Source of the DNA: Clostridia bacterium
GTDB lineage: Bacteria; Bacillota; Clostridia; Oscillospirales; CAG-272
Direction: 5' to 3'
Length of the DNA stretch: 9,326 bases
Assembly: GCA_900768535.1 (NCBI GenBank)
Contig: CAAGDE010000007.1
Location: forward strand, 1 to 9,326
Positions 1-6,504 of this stretch are shown in pieces. The position numbers and the translations under genes were made by a program. Each line of letters begins with the position of its first letter. The stretch's first letter is position 1. The notes below the pieces were generated by a model, which ran no database searches, had not been told where the DNA came from, and saw only the letters and a list, made by a program, of their open reading frames with translations.

Positions 1-1
1 A

Positions 2-127
2 AAAATCCCTGTAAAAGAGGGCTGTTTTCTGACCCCAATTCCGACCCCAACTGTCATATTTTGCGACTTATTCCGCCATGAAAAATTCACAGAATCGAGT
101 CAAAATCGCAAACGTACAAACATATAG
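2..127 (+). CDS. C-terminus of an incomplete gene, possibly a tyrosine integrase
   Basis: This reading frame is open from the window edge and ends at TAG 125-127, giving 41 residues with no start in view. The tail contains LTPIPTPT followed by a basic stretch (SQNRKRTNI). From memory, LTP-repeat tails of this kind occur at the C-terminus of Clostridia tyrosine integrases, but none of the catalytic residues (R, HxxR, Y) lies inside the window. Position supports the guess: a tRNA 3'-end remnant starts 33 bp past the stop, and integrase genes often sit beside their attachment site. Two other frames are also partly open here, so the coding call itself is uncertain. Confidence 0.4.
   Translation, partial: KIPVKEGCFLTPIPTPTVIFCDLFRHEKFTESSQNRKRTNI
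31..49 (+). repeat. Paired GACCCCA direct repeats, left of the tRNA remnant
   Basis: GACCCCA occurs at 31-37 and again at 43-49, a 12-bp period. The pair lies inside the presumed integrase tail, where it encodes the TP repeats. A similar pair with the same spacing lies at 265-283, on the other side of the tRNA remnant. Short direct repeats flanking an attachment core are what arm-type integrase binding sites look like, but coding constraint on Thr-Pro repeats would explain this copy equally well. Confidence 0.45.
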
Positions 128-160
128 AACGTATATGACGGATTGAAATCAACTTCTCGG

Positions 161-185
161 AATTCAAATCTCTCCTTCTCCGCCA
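161..185 (+). other. tRNA 3'-end remnant, probable attachment site
   Basis: The bases read as the 3' end of a tRNA: T-loop TTCAAAT (163-169), 3' side of the T-stem CTCTC (170-174), 3' side of the acceptor stem CTTCTCC (175-181), discriminator G182 and CCA 183-185. The five bases before the loop (CGGAA) cannot pair with CTCTC, and no matching GGAGAAG acceptor strand lies upstream, so this is not a whole tRNA. A homology break at the T-loop is the usual mark of an att site left by integration into a tRNA 3' end. The GGAGAAG acceptor implied fits a tRNA-Ser-like donor, which is a guess. Confidence 0.6.
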
Positions 186-190
186 AGAAA

Positions 191-223
191 AGCTCCCGAA
201 ATCTTACGATTTCGGGGCTTTTT
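191..223 (+). terminator. Intrinsic terminator behind the tRNA remnant
   Basis: The strands 191-203 and 208-219 (GATTTCGGGGCT) pair with one bulged T around a TTAC loop, and are followed by TTTTT (219-223). It begins five bases after the CCA, the position expected for the native tRNA terminator. From here to about 350 I see no convincing gene. Confidence 0.75.
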
Positions 224-264
224 CTCGTTTTCTCTCCGCTTTTGGAAATTCAGAAAAAACAATT

Positions 265-283
265 GACCCCAACCGTGACCTCA
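265..283 (+). repeat. Paired GACCCCA/GACCTCA repeats, right of the tRNA remnant
   Basis: GACCCCA 265-271 and GACCTCA 277-283 repeat the 12-bp spacing seen at 31-49. They could be a second integrase arm region or a decayed second integrase tail: one frame here reads QLTPTVTSIAL, like the LTPIPTPT tail at the window start. Confidence 0.35.
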
Positions 284-350
284 ATCGCTTTATACGCGGT
301 GCGTGAGAGATTTTTGACACAAAACCGGCGTCTGCTGCATTCCTCGAAAA

Positions 351-383
351 GGCTTGATAATTGAAGATTTTAGGCTTGAAAAG
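351..383 (+). promoter_or_regulatory. Putative AraC operator upstream of the phosphatase gene
   Basis: Two direct half-sites, GGCTTGATAA (351-360) and GGCTTGAAAA (373-382), start 22 bp apart, about two helical turns. The 33-bp element matches the one at 3240-3272 at 26 of 33 positions by hand alignment, including 16 of 18 across GATTTTnGGnTTGAAAAG. Its end is 27 bp before the -10 box in both places. The downstream half-site lies just upstream of the -35 box, which is typical of sites used by AraC-family activators. The regulator encoded at 2249-3124 is the obvious candidate to bind it. Confidence 0.65.
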
Positions 384-386
384 CGG

Positions 387-416
387 TGGACAACCGATGC
401 CTTTTTATGTTACAAT
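387..416 (+). promoter_or_regulatory. Sigma-A-type promoter of the phosphatase gene
   Basis: A weak -35 TGGACA (387-392) is followed by an 18-bp spacer and -10 TACAAT (411-416), with TG two bases upstream of the -10. Weak boxes next to an upstream operator suggest an activated promoter. The start codon lies 31 bases past the -10. Confidence 0.6.
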
Positions 417-447
417 AAGTGTAGCCATTGCAAAGGGAGGACGTGAC

Positions 448-2199
448 ATGAAAAAGCGGATTGTAATTCTTTCGGCGGCTTTGGCGGTTCTGATGCTTTG
501 CGGTACGGCTTGCGGCGGGGCTGCAACCTCCGGCATGGAGACCGGGCAACCGACCGACACGAAGTTGGGAACTCTGCCGCCCACCGAACAGCCGACCTCC
601 GGCGAGAATACGGACGAATCGCCGCAGCTTCCGGTATATGAAGTTGTCGGAAACACGCTTCGGATTTATCGGGAAGGGACGGTACGTCTGGAAGCGGAAG
701 CAGTTGACACGGTAAATTACAAAAAGTCATCCGACAACGCGACCGTGATCGTGGAGCGCGCGGATGCCTCGGGCGGAAAATTTCTGGCGGCGGCAACAGG
801 GGATACGACCCAAGGCGGCTATTTTGCGTTTTGGATGGAGCTTGCATTCCCTGCGGAGTTGACGATGTCCGCTACCTATGCGCAGACCGAAAAATGGAAG
901 TCCTGCGACGAGGACCTCACGCGGTCTTATGCCTATCTGATCGACGAAAACAAGAATATGCCGCTTTCGGAGGACAAGAACGTGATTGCAGCGCGGGATG
1001 ATATTACCGTGTGGGAGCGGTTCTCCTACACGGCGGTCACGCTTCCGGCGGGGCGGCATTCGTTCTGCGTCAGTGTGGCGGCGAACACGGGCAAGGGCAA
1101 CCCGAACATCGACTATTTCGATTTTGCAATCCGGAAGTTGGATGACGCACCGCCGATTGAGGGCACCGTCCCAGAAAACGATTTTCACTCGGCGTTGCAG
1201 TATCGGTATCTGACCGACCCGAATCTGGAAAACATTTTGGCATATGCAAGCGGCGTGCAGGAATGGAGCCGTCCTGCAGGGACGCTGATGGATTTCTTTG
1301 CCGACTGTGCGGAGAGTGCGGACGGGTATGTGATGCAGTATGCAGACAACGATAGCTTTGACGGCGCGGTGACGGTTTACGGACTGCGGTCGAGAAGCTA
1401 TCGCCTTTACAATCTGATGCTGGGGGAGACGGTTTACTGGCGCGGCGGAGCAACGCTTTCCGAGGCACAGAACAACCCGATTCACCGAACCACAACAGGC
1501 ACCGTGGGTCCGCGCAACCTGTATATTGACGGTGTGACGAATGTCCGCGACATCGGCGGATACGCTTCCTCGCTGGTGGAGGGCGGAAGGATCCGTCAGG
1601 GGCTGTACTATCGCGGCGCGCGGCTGGACAGCATCACGGACGCGGGGAAGGCGGAGATGGTGCGCCTCGGCATCCGGCAGGAGATCGACCTGCGGGACGA
1701 ATACCAATGTAAGGGACCGTATGTGGACGGCATCCGTTATACCGCAGTCTCCATTCCGTCGGGCACCGAAAAACGGCGGTTTGAGGAATTTGCCGACGAA
1801 TACAGAACGATTTTCGGGCTGATTGCCAAGGCAGACGAAAACCCGGTTTACCTCCACTGCACGGCGGGGGCGGACCGCACGGGCATTTGCACGTTCATTC
1901 TGCTGACGGTCTGCGGCGCCGCTTATGACGACATCGCGCGGGACTATCTGTTTACCAACTTTTCCACGCAGGGGTCGAGATTTGGAAACTTCACCTCCGA
2001 ATTCAAGCAGTGGTGGAGCAAGCTGGACGGGTTTGAGGGCGAGACGAAAGCCGAGAAGGCAAAGGCATGGCTGATCTCCAAGGGCGTGACCGCCGAGCAG
2101 GTGGAGCGCATTCGGGAAATCTTTGTTGAGGGATATACGGCACAGACCGACAGCGGCGAAAACGAGAACGAGAGCAAGAATTGGACTAAATGCTATTGA
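448..2199 (+). CDS. Secreted/lipoprotein tyrosine-phosphatase-family protein with CBM-like domain
   Basis: The product has 583 residues. It starts with a signal peptide (residues 1-21) ending at GTAC, a weak lipobox that would acylate Cys22, then a Thr/Pro-rich linker to about residue 65. Residues 79-230 look like a CBM6/CBM35-type beta-sandwich (RLEAEA near the start, LPAG and NPNIDYFDF near the end), and about 258-345 is an FN3-like domain. Residues 357-565 are a Y_phosphatase3-type domain with NVRDIGGY and the CX5R loop HCTAGADRTG (Cys471, Arg477). It should hydrolyse phosphoesters outside the membrane, perhaps on sugars or glycans bound by the CBM-like part; the substrate is unknown. ATG 448 is chosen over the TTG at 361 because AAAGGGAGG (432-440) precedes it and the signal peptide begins there. 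An AraC-type operator and promoter lie upstream. Confidence 0.88.
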   Translation: MKKRIVILSAALAVLMLCGTACGGAATSGMETGQPTDTKLGTLPPTEQPTSGENTDESPQLPVYEVVGNTLRIYREGTVRLEAEAVDTVNYKKSSDNATVIVERADASGGKFLAAATGDTTQGGYFAFWMELAFPAELTMSATYAQTEKWKSCDEDLTRSYAYLIDENKNMPLSEDKNVIAARDDITVWERFSYTAVTLPAGRHSFCVSVAANTGKGNPNIDYFDFAIRKLDDAPPIEGTVPENDFHSALQYRYLTDPNLENILAYASGVQEWSRPAGTLMDFFADCAESADGYVMQYADNDSFDGAVTVYGLRSRSYRLYNLMLGETVYWRGGATLSEAQNNPIHRTTTGTVGPRNLYIDGVTNVRDIGGYASSLVEGGRIRQGLYYRGARLDSITDAGKAEMVRLGIRQEIDLRDEYQCKGPYVDGIRYTAVSIPSGTEKRRFEEFADEYRTIFGLIAKADENPVYLHCTAGADRTGICTFILLTVCGAAYDDIARDYLFTNFSTQGSRFGNFTSEFKQWWSKLDGFEGETKAEKAKAWLISKGVTAEQVERIREIFVEGYTAQTDSGENENESKNWTKCY

Positions 2200-2203
2200 C
2201 CAA

Positions 2204-2231
2204 AAAGCAGAGGCACAACAGCCTCTGCTTT
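2204..2231. terminator. Bidirectional terminator between convergent genes
   Basis: A perfect 11-bp stem, AAAGCAGAGGC (2204-2214) with GCCTCTGCTTT (2221-2231), closes a six-base loop. T-runs follow on both strands. It sits five bases past the phosphatase stop and serves the regulator gene from the other side. Confidence 0.9.
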
Positions 2232-2248
2232 TTCTGTTCCTTATTATA

Positions 2249-3124
2249 TCACGGCATATCCTCCCCCTGCGGCGGGTCAGTGTGGAGAAGATGGCGCTTG
2301 CGGTATTCGGTTGGGGAAAGCCCGCCGCTGAAGCGCTGAAAAACGCAACAGAAATAGTTGGGGTCAATAAAGCCCGTTGCCTCCGCAATTTTTGTTACGG
2401 TCAGGTTTTCTTCCAACAGCAGGCGTTGGGCACATTGAATGCGGTATTGGTTCAGGTAACGGATCGGAGGAATCCCCATTTCCTTGGCAAATCTCTTGTG
2501 CATATAGGGAACGGAGAAATGAACCAGATCAGCCAGCGCGCGCTCCGTGAGGGTATCGGTATAATGTTCGTGAATGTGGTCGCAGATGCGGAGAACGCTT
2601 TGACTGATGTGCTGTACGCCGTTGTCTGTTCCGCGCTGCCCGGCGGCGTGGAGCGCAAACAGTCGGCTGAGAACGCCGAGCATGCAGTAGCCCTCGTCCA
2701 TGTTCCGATAAAAGGAGAGCGACAGCGCCTCGCGGAGCAGAGCAACCGCTTTATGGATATAGTCGCAAGAAAAAACGCCCGCATCGGTCGGCATACCCGC
2801 TTCCGAGAGGTAGGCGGGCGCAGCGGAACCCGAAAATTTGATCCAGTACTGCTCGAAAAAACCGCTGTCGGCGTCAACGGTGTAGCGCTGAACGGTTTCG
2901 GGCGTAAAAAGAAAGGCACCGGGGGCGGAAAACGGAATGCCGCAAGCCACGCCGCTTCCGCTCACGATATAGTGCAGAACCCAGACGGGACGGGGCATAT
3001 TGCCGGAGTCATAGCCTGCGGGCGGGTTGCTTCTGCCGATTTCCAGAACGCGGAGCGGTGCCTGACTGACAATTTTCGGAAAGAAGATTTTGGTTGTGTT
3101 TTCCCGAATGTGGGTGATAACCAT
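2249..3124 (-). CDS. AraC-family transcriptional regulator
   Basis: The product has 291 residues. The N-terminal half (about 20-100, with the YIVSGSG and APGAFLFTP stretches) is the cupin-like sensing domain common in AraC regulators, and about 190-277 is the double helix-turn-helix DNA-binding domain, with the typical end TVTKIAEATGFIDPNYF...FQRFSGGLSPTEYRKR. Length and layout are normal for the family, and such proteins usually activate sugar-use genes. Met at 3124 is chosen because AAAGGAGG lies six bases upstream; the frame extends further to 3184 without support. It sits between two transcription units that carry the same 33-bp direct-repeat element, and one half-site lies in its own promoter, so I infer that it controls both neighbours and itself. 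The ligand cannot be read from sequence. Confidence 0.93.
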   Translation of the reverse strand: MVITHIRENTTKIFFPKIVSQAPLRVLEIGRSNPPAGYDSGNMPRPVWVLHYIVSGSGVACGIPFSAPGAFLFTPETVQRYTVDADSGFFEQYWIKFSGSAAPAYLSEAGMPTDAGVFSCDYIHKAVALLREALSLSFYRNMDEGYCMLGVLSRLFALHAAGQRGTDNGVQHISQSVLRICDHIHEHYTDTLTERALADLVHFSVPYMHKRFAKEMGIPPIRYLNQYRIQCAQRLLLEENLTVTKIAEATGFIDPNYFCCVFQRFSGGLSPTEYRKRHLLHTDPPQGEDMP

Positions 3125-3204
3125 AGCGGACCTCCTTTGACGCGGGGATCGGGGAGAAAATGTGCTTTGTAAAGCGAAGCTCATGATTTTGCAGATCCAA
3201 GGTT

Positions 3205-3233
3205 ATTATAGCATTTCAATCCTTTTTTGTCAA
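3205..3233 (-). promoter_or_regulatory. Consensus sigma-A promoter of the AraC gene
   Basis: On the minus strand, TTGACA (3233-3228) is followed by a 17-bp spacer and TATAAT (3210-3205), with TG one base upstream of the -10. Every consensus base is present. The spacer contains GGATTGAAAT (3222-3213), a single copy of the half-site found in the two operators; a protein bound there would block polymerase, which suggests negative autoregulation. The transcript would carry a leader of about 75 bases. Confidence 0.85.
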
Positions 3234-3239
3234 GCGAAA

Positions 3240-3272
3240 AGATTGAAAATCAAAGATTTTTGGATTGAAAAG
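3240..3272 (+). promoter_or_regulatory. Putative AraC operator upstream of the surface-protein operon
   Basis: Half-sites AGATTGAAAA (3240-3249) and GGATTGAAAA (3262-3271) start 22 bp apart in direct orientation. It is the partner of the element at 351-383, with the same distance (27 bp) to the -10 box. It lies between the divergent promoters of the regulator gene and the operon. Confidence 0.7.
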
Positions 3273-3276
3273 ACAA

Positions 3277-3305
3277 TGGATAAACAAGGGCGGGTATGCT
3301 ATAAT
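3277..3305 (+). promoter_or_regulatory. Sigma-A-type promoter of the 3460-9149 operon
   Basis: A -35 TGGATA (3277-3282), a 17-bp spacer and -10 TATAAT (3300-3305) with an upstream TGC form an extended -10 promoter with a poor -35, as expected for activator dependence. The leader to the start codon is about 150 bases and contains only a small hairpin (AGCTG 3308-3312 with CAGCT 3321-3325); I see no known riboswitch in it. Confidence 0.75.
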
Positions 3306-3459
3306 AGAGCTGTAACATCGCAGCTGTTTGGTCGAATTCTACAAAACCGTCACGATAAAGGTTCGTAAAATTCGTTTTTCATCTTTTTTCTGTCCGGACG
3401 GGAAGAGAATGGAAAGCAAAGAACAAAGCCGCGATGAAAAAAGACAAAGGAGAAACGCA

Positions 3460-5325
3460 ATGAAAACGAAACTGTTATCCGTGTTTTTGGTCCTTGCAAT
3501 GCTTTTGACTTCCGTCCTGTGCCTCCTCCCTGCCGCGGCGGAGACCGACTATGACGCCGAAGCCAAAACCAAAGGTTATGTCTGCCGCGTTGGAACCGCT
3601 GAAGAGGCGGCGAAGGATGATTATGCAGGATATTACAAAAATGTGCTGGATGCTTCATATGCAGCGCGTACCGGTGGCAAGACCATTACTATGATTGCCG
3701 ATGCTACACTCTCCGGTAATAATATGACAACCGATTCCCAACATACCTTTGTCCTGGAAGGAAACAATCAAACACTAACAATCAGTGGTGTTTCTTTCCG
3801 CTCCAATGGCGGAACTATGACGGTTAAGAATCTCAAGGTTGTTACGGCTGACGACTCGTCTGAAGGGGTTATCACTTCGAATGGCGGAGTAATGACTTTT
3901 GAAAACTGTTCTTTTACAACCACTGCAAAATATAAGCGCGCGCATGGTTTCATTTCTTCAAATACATCTGCTGAAGCTTCGCTTACCTTCAAGAATTGCA
4001 ATTTCTCCATTGACGCAACCAGCACGTGGGCGAAAGGTGGGACGGCGTTTTTCCATCGGTATGGCAGTAACAATCCTGTTCTGAATTTTGAGGGAACAAC
4101 CCTTGACCTTTCCAACACCGTTCTTCCGCTTTCCAACAGTGGAAACGTGATTTTGTCTGTCAAGGATGGCTCTACCATTAAGACCACAAAGTCCATTCCC
4201 TCTGCAAATGTTACGATTGCCGACTCTACTGTCGAGTGTACTGCTGATGGCGTCAATTTGTTTGACTATCAAAGCTATGGTACGGTCAACATTACGGCAA
4301 CGAACGCAAAGCTGATTGGCAAGAAATATGTGTTCAAGTTTTCGGGATGCAAAAGCGCTGTTAACGTTACACTTGACGGCAACACGGTTGTGAACGGAAC
4401 CAAGCGTGCGTTCAGCGTTACCAACAACGAATGCCCTGTAACGATTACCGCAAAGGGGAACACCACAATCCAGTCGAGCGGGGATGAAGCAATTTATGTT
4501 GTCGGTTCCAACAACGAAAACGCAACCTTTGCTTTGACTATGACGGATAAGGTTAAACTTGTATCGCCTAAGGACGGAGTTTCGTTTATTAACACGGATT
4601 TCGCAATCAAAAAAGCAACAATTACCGTGCTGGATGCGGTAACGATTGATACACCGAACGGTACATTCCTTCCGACCGCTACAATTATTGCAGCCGGATC
4701 GATTGCGTATATTCGCTCTGATCGCGCAACCATGAATGTAAGAGAGCAGTACACCGATGCCGGCAAGTTTGTGGTCAACGATGTTTACTCTCCCGTTATG
4801 GAGAAGGGCGCTTCCATCCGCACGGTGGAAGGCTCGAAGGGCATTCGTTTCACCTCCACGATGAAGAAGGTGACGGACACCGACGCGGTGAAGCTGACGG
4901 CAACCTATGGCACGCTGATTGTGAAGGCGGCTGACCTGGAGGGCAAGGAGTTCACCATTGACGCGCTGACCAAAGCCGGTGTGAAGTTTGCAAACATTGT
5001 GGCAACCGCCGCCGGAACCGTTGCGGGCGAGACCGAGACCACCTATAACGCGGCGCTGGTCAACCTGCCGGACGATCAGCTGGACACCAACTTTGCGGCA
5101 AGAGCCTATGCTGTTTACACCATCAACGGTGTGGAGCACTACGTTTACTCCGATTTCAACGCAACCGACAACTGCCGCAGCATGAGCGGAATTGCATCCA
5201 AAGCGCAGGCGGACACCCAGTCCACCAAGAGCGCGGATTACCCCTATGAGATTGAGGCAGGCGTATACAGCCCCTACACCAAGGCGCAGTACGCAGTCAT
5301 CTCCGAATACGTAAAAAAAAATTGA
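3460..5325 (+). CDS. Secreted beta-helix-like surface protein
   Basis: The product has 621 residues. A signal peptide ends at PAAA, with likely cleavage after Ala27; no lipobox or LPxTG anchor is seen. About residues 55-420 are short repeats of strand-forming, Asn- and Gly-rich sequence (such as GGTMTVKNLKVVTA, GGVMTFENCSFTT and SLTFKNCNFSI), the pattern of a right-handed parallel beta-helix of the pectate-lyase-like kind. Residues 448-621 form a separate domain (IRTVEGSKGIRFTSTM ... YGTLIV ... AARAYAVYT...YSDFN) that I recall at the ends of Clostridia secreted proteins; its function is unknown. It may bind or cleave a polysaccharide, but no catalytic residues can be named. ATG 3460 follows AAAGGAG (3446-3452). 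The beta-helix part is more AT-rich than the C-terminal domain. A nine-A run at its 3' end may allow fusion to the next gene. Confidence 0.82.
   Translation: MKTKLLSVFLVLAMLLTSVLCLLPAAAETDYDAEAKTKGYVCRVGTAEEAAKDDYAGYYKNVLDASYAARTGGKTITMIADATLSGNNMTTDSQHTFVLEGNNQTLTISGVSFRSNGGTMTVKNLKVVTADDSSEGVITSNGGVMTFENCSFTTTAKYKRAHGFISSNTSAEASLTFKNCNFSIDATSTWAKGGTAFFHRYGSNNPVLNFEGTTLDLSNTVLPLSNSGNVILSVKDGSTIKTTKSIPSANVTIADSTVECTADGVNLFDYQSYGTVNITATNAKLIGKKYVFKFSGCKSAVNVTLDGNTVVNGTKRAFSVTNNECPVTITAKGNTTIQSSGDEAIYVVGSNNENATFALTMTDKVKLVSPKDGVSFINTDFAIKKATITVLDAVTIDTPNGTFLPTATIIAAGSIAYIRSDRATMNVREQYTDAGKFVVNDVYSPVMEKGASIRTVEGSKGIRFTSTMKKVTDTDAVKLTATYGTLIVKAADLEGKEFTIDALTKAGVKFANIVATAAGTVAGETETTYNAALVNLPDDQLDTNFAARAYAVYTINGVEHYVYSDFNATDNCRSMSGIASKAQADTQSTKSADYPYEIEAGVYSPYTKAQYAVISEYVKKN
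5313..5321 (+). other. Nine-A run at the gene junction, possible slippage site
   Basis: The last codons of the surface-protein gene read GTA AAA AAA AAT TGA. The A AAA AAA heptamer is in the frame needed for -1 ribosomal slippage, and A9 is long enough for polymerase slippage. One extra A joins the frame to the following metallophosphoesterase. A homopolymer error in the assembly would look identical. Confidence 0.5.
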
Positions 5326-6332
5326 TGATTGAAACCGCGAAACCCACAGCACCGACCGCACTGACAAACGGACTGAAAACACGGGATTTCACCGTGAAAG
5401 CCGGAAAAACCGGAGGACGGGTCACCTTGGTTCAGCTGACCGATCTGCACATCGGCTACTGCAACGCCGAGGACCTGCTGAATCCTACGCTGAAAAGCAC
5501 ATCGGAGTACCGCGGTACGGACGCGACCGTGGAAAAAAGCTGGCCGAACCTGCAGTATGTCCTGCGCAATCTGGAATACGGCTTGAACTATGCCGATGCA
5601 GTTGGCGCCGAGCAGATTGTCATCACCGGGGACGCTGTGGACTACCTCTCCAAGGGCGCGCTGAACTATGTAACGGAAAAAATCTGGAACCGCTATCCTT
5701 CCGGCGACAAGGTGCTCATCAGCCCCGGCAACCATGAGCTGGTGCAGCAAATGGCAGGAAAGGTCGGGGAAACGGTTTCCGCAGAAGACCGCTACAGGAT
5801 GCTGAAGGAAACCTGGCAGCATGATCCGATTTACACCTCCCGCATTCTGCAGAACAAGGTGATGGTCATTCAGATGGACAACGGTCTGAATGACCGCCCT
5901 GAGATTGCACAGCCGCACTCCGGCAACCTCTTCCGCCCGGAACAGGTTGAGCTGCTGACACGCGATCTCGAACTGGCACGGCAGAATGACTATGTGGTGC
6001 TGCTGTTCTTCCACGAAGCCGTGGGAACGGGGAACTATGAGGATCGCGAGCTTCACGCAACCTACATTCCCGGTGCAAACAGCGGTGTCCATCCGACACA
6101 AAACCTGCTGGAAAATGTTGCGGCTGGAACCGACCATGACTCCGCGGCAAGCAGAGCCATCTGGAACCTGATCCGCGACAATTCCGACAACATTGCGGCA
6201 GTCTTTGCAGGACACGTCCACGGCGATTTCTACAGTGAAATTCTCGGCGAGACCCGCAATATCCCGCAATTTCTGCTGTCCGGTAACGCTTTCGAATACG
6301 GTCACGTACTGAAAATTATGGTTGAATATTAA
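5325..6332 (+). CDS. Calcineurin-like metallophosphoesterase without signal peptide
   Basis: The product has 335 residues and carries the full metallophosphoesterase set: DLH (Asp40, His42), GD (Asp103), GNHE (Asn136, His137), His230 in FFHE, and GHVH (His297, His299). These bind a two-metal centre that hydrolyses phosphoesters; the substrate is unknown. ATG 5325 overlaps the preceding stop (TGATG), and no Shine-Dalgarno sequence lies in front of it, so translation should be coupled to the upstream gene or arise by frameshift. Unlike its paralogue at 8022-9149, which is a lipoprotein, it has no signal peptide; its first 25 residues are a Thr/Pro-containing stretch resembling a linker. This frame is open back to 5256. 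It is either a cytoplasmic enzyme or the C-terminal part of a slippage fusion. Confidence 0.88.
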   Translation: MIETAKPTAPTALTNGLKTRDFTVKAGKTGGRVTLVQLTDLHIGYCNAEDLLNPTLKSTSEYRGTDATVEKSWPNLQYVLRNLEYGLNYADAVGAEQIVITGDAVDYLSKGALNYVTEKIWNRYPSGDKVLISPGNHELVQQMAGKVGETVSAEDRYRMLKETWQHDPIYTSRILQNKVMVIQMDNGLNDRPEIAQPHSGNLFRPEQVELLTRDLELARQNDYVVLLFFHEAVGTGNYEDRELHATYIPGANSGVHPTQNLLENVAAGTDHDSAASRAIWNLIRDNSDNIAAVFAGHVHGDFYSEILGETRNIPQFLLSGNAFEYGHVLKIMVEY

Positions 6333-6353
6333 TACAATAGGGGGATTTATCTG

Positions 6354-6485
6354 ATGAAAAAGCAGTATCTGGAACCCGAAATGAACGTCCTGTCGGTGGA
6401 TGTCTGCGATGTAATTGCAACCTCCGGCGAGCACGATGATATTACGGATTACAAATCGGTATGGGGCGCTTCCGCTGCCGGTTGA
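6354..6485 (+). CDS. 43-residue peptide, possible RiPP-like precursor
   Basis: The ORF starts at ATG 6354 with AGGGGGA (6339-6345) eight bases upstream, and lies 21 bp after the metallophosphoesterase and 19 bp before the solute-binding protein gene, so it is probably translated from the operon. The peptide begins MKKQYLEPEMNVLSVDV, continues CDVIATSG and ends in an acidic and aromatic tail (EHDDITDYKSVWGASAAG). I recall short Clostridia proteins with a KxYxxP start and a D-V-I-x-T-S-G middle, but no assigned function. The layout also fits a lasso-peptide precursor: YxxP leader motif (Tyr5, Pro8), Thr23 two residues before Gly25, and Asp32 at core position 8. No maturation enzymes are in the window. 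Confidence 0.7.
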   Translation: MKKQYLEPEMNVLSVDVCDVIATSGEHDDITDYKSVWGASAAG

Positions 6486-6504
6486 TAAAAAAGAAGGAAC
6501 CGAA

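Noticed and set aside
140..149. GGATTGAAAT, identical to the half-site in the regulator promoter
   Set aside because: It is a single copy in the presumed mobile-element end, with no partner 22 bp away and no adjacent promoter; chance is the simplest explanation.
143..364. 73-residue ORF on the plus strand
   Set aside because: It runs through the tRNA remnant and the terminator, has no Shine-Dalgarno, and its LTPTVTSIAL stretch is better explained by the GACCCCA repeats or a decayed integrase tail.
361..447. N-terminal extension of the phosphatase protein from TTG 361
   Set aside because: It would overlap the operator and promoter and place 29 residues before a good signal peptide; the ribosome site is in front of ATG 448.
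727..2388. Long minus-strand ORF opposite the phosphatase gene
   Set aside because: It is the antisense shadow of a GC-biased gene with clear domains, has no ribosome site, and its residues show no recognisable family.
3306..3459. Possible riboswitch in the 150-base operon leader
   Set aside because: Only one small hairpin (3308-3325) is visible and no conserved aptamer pattern that I recognise.
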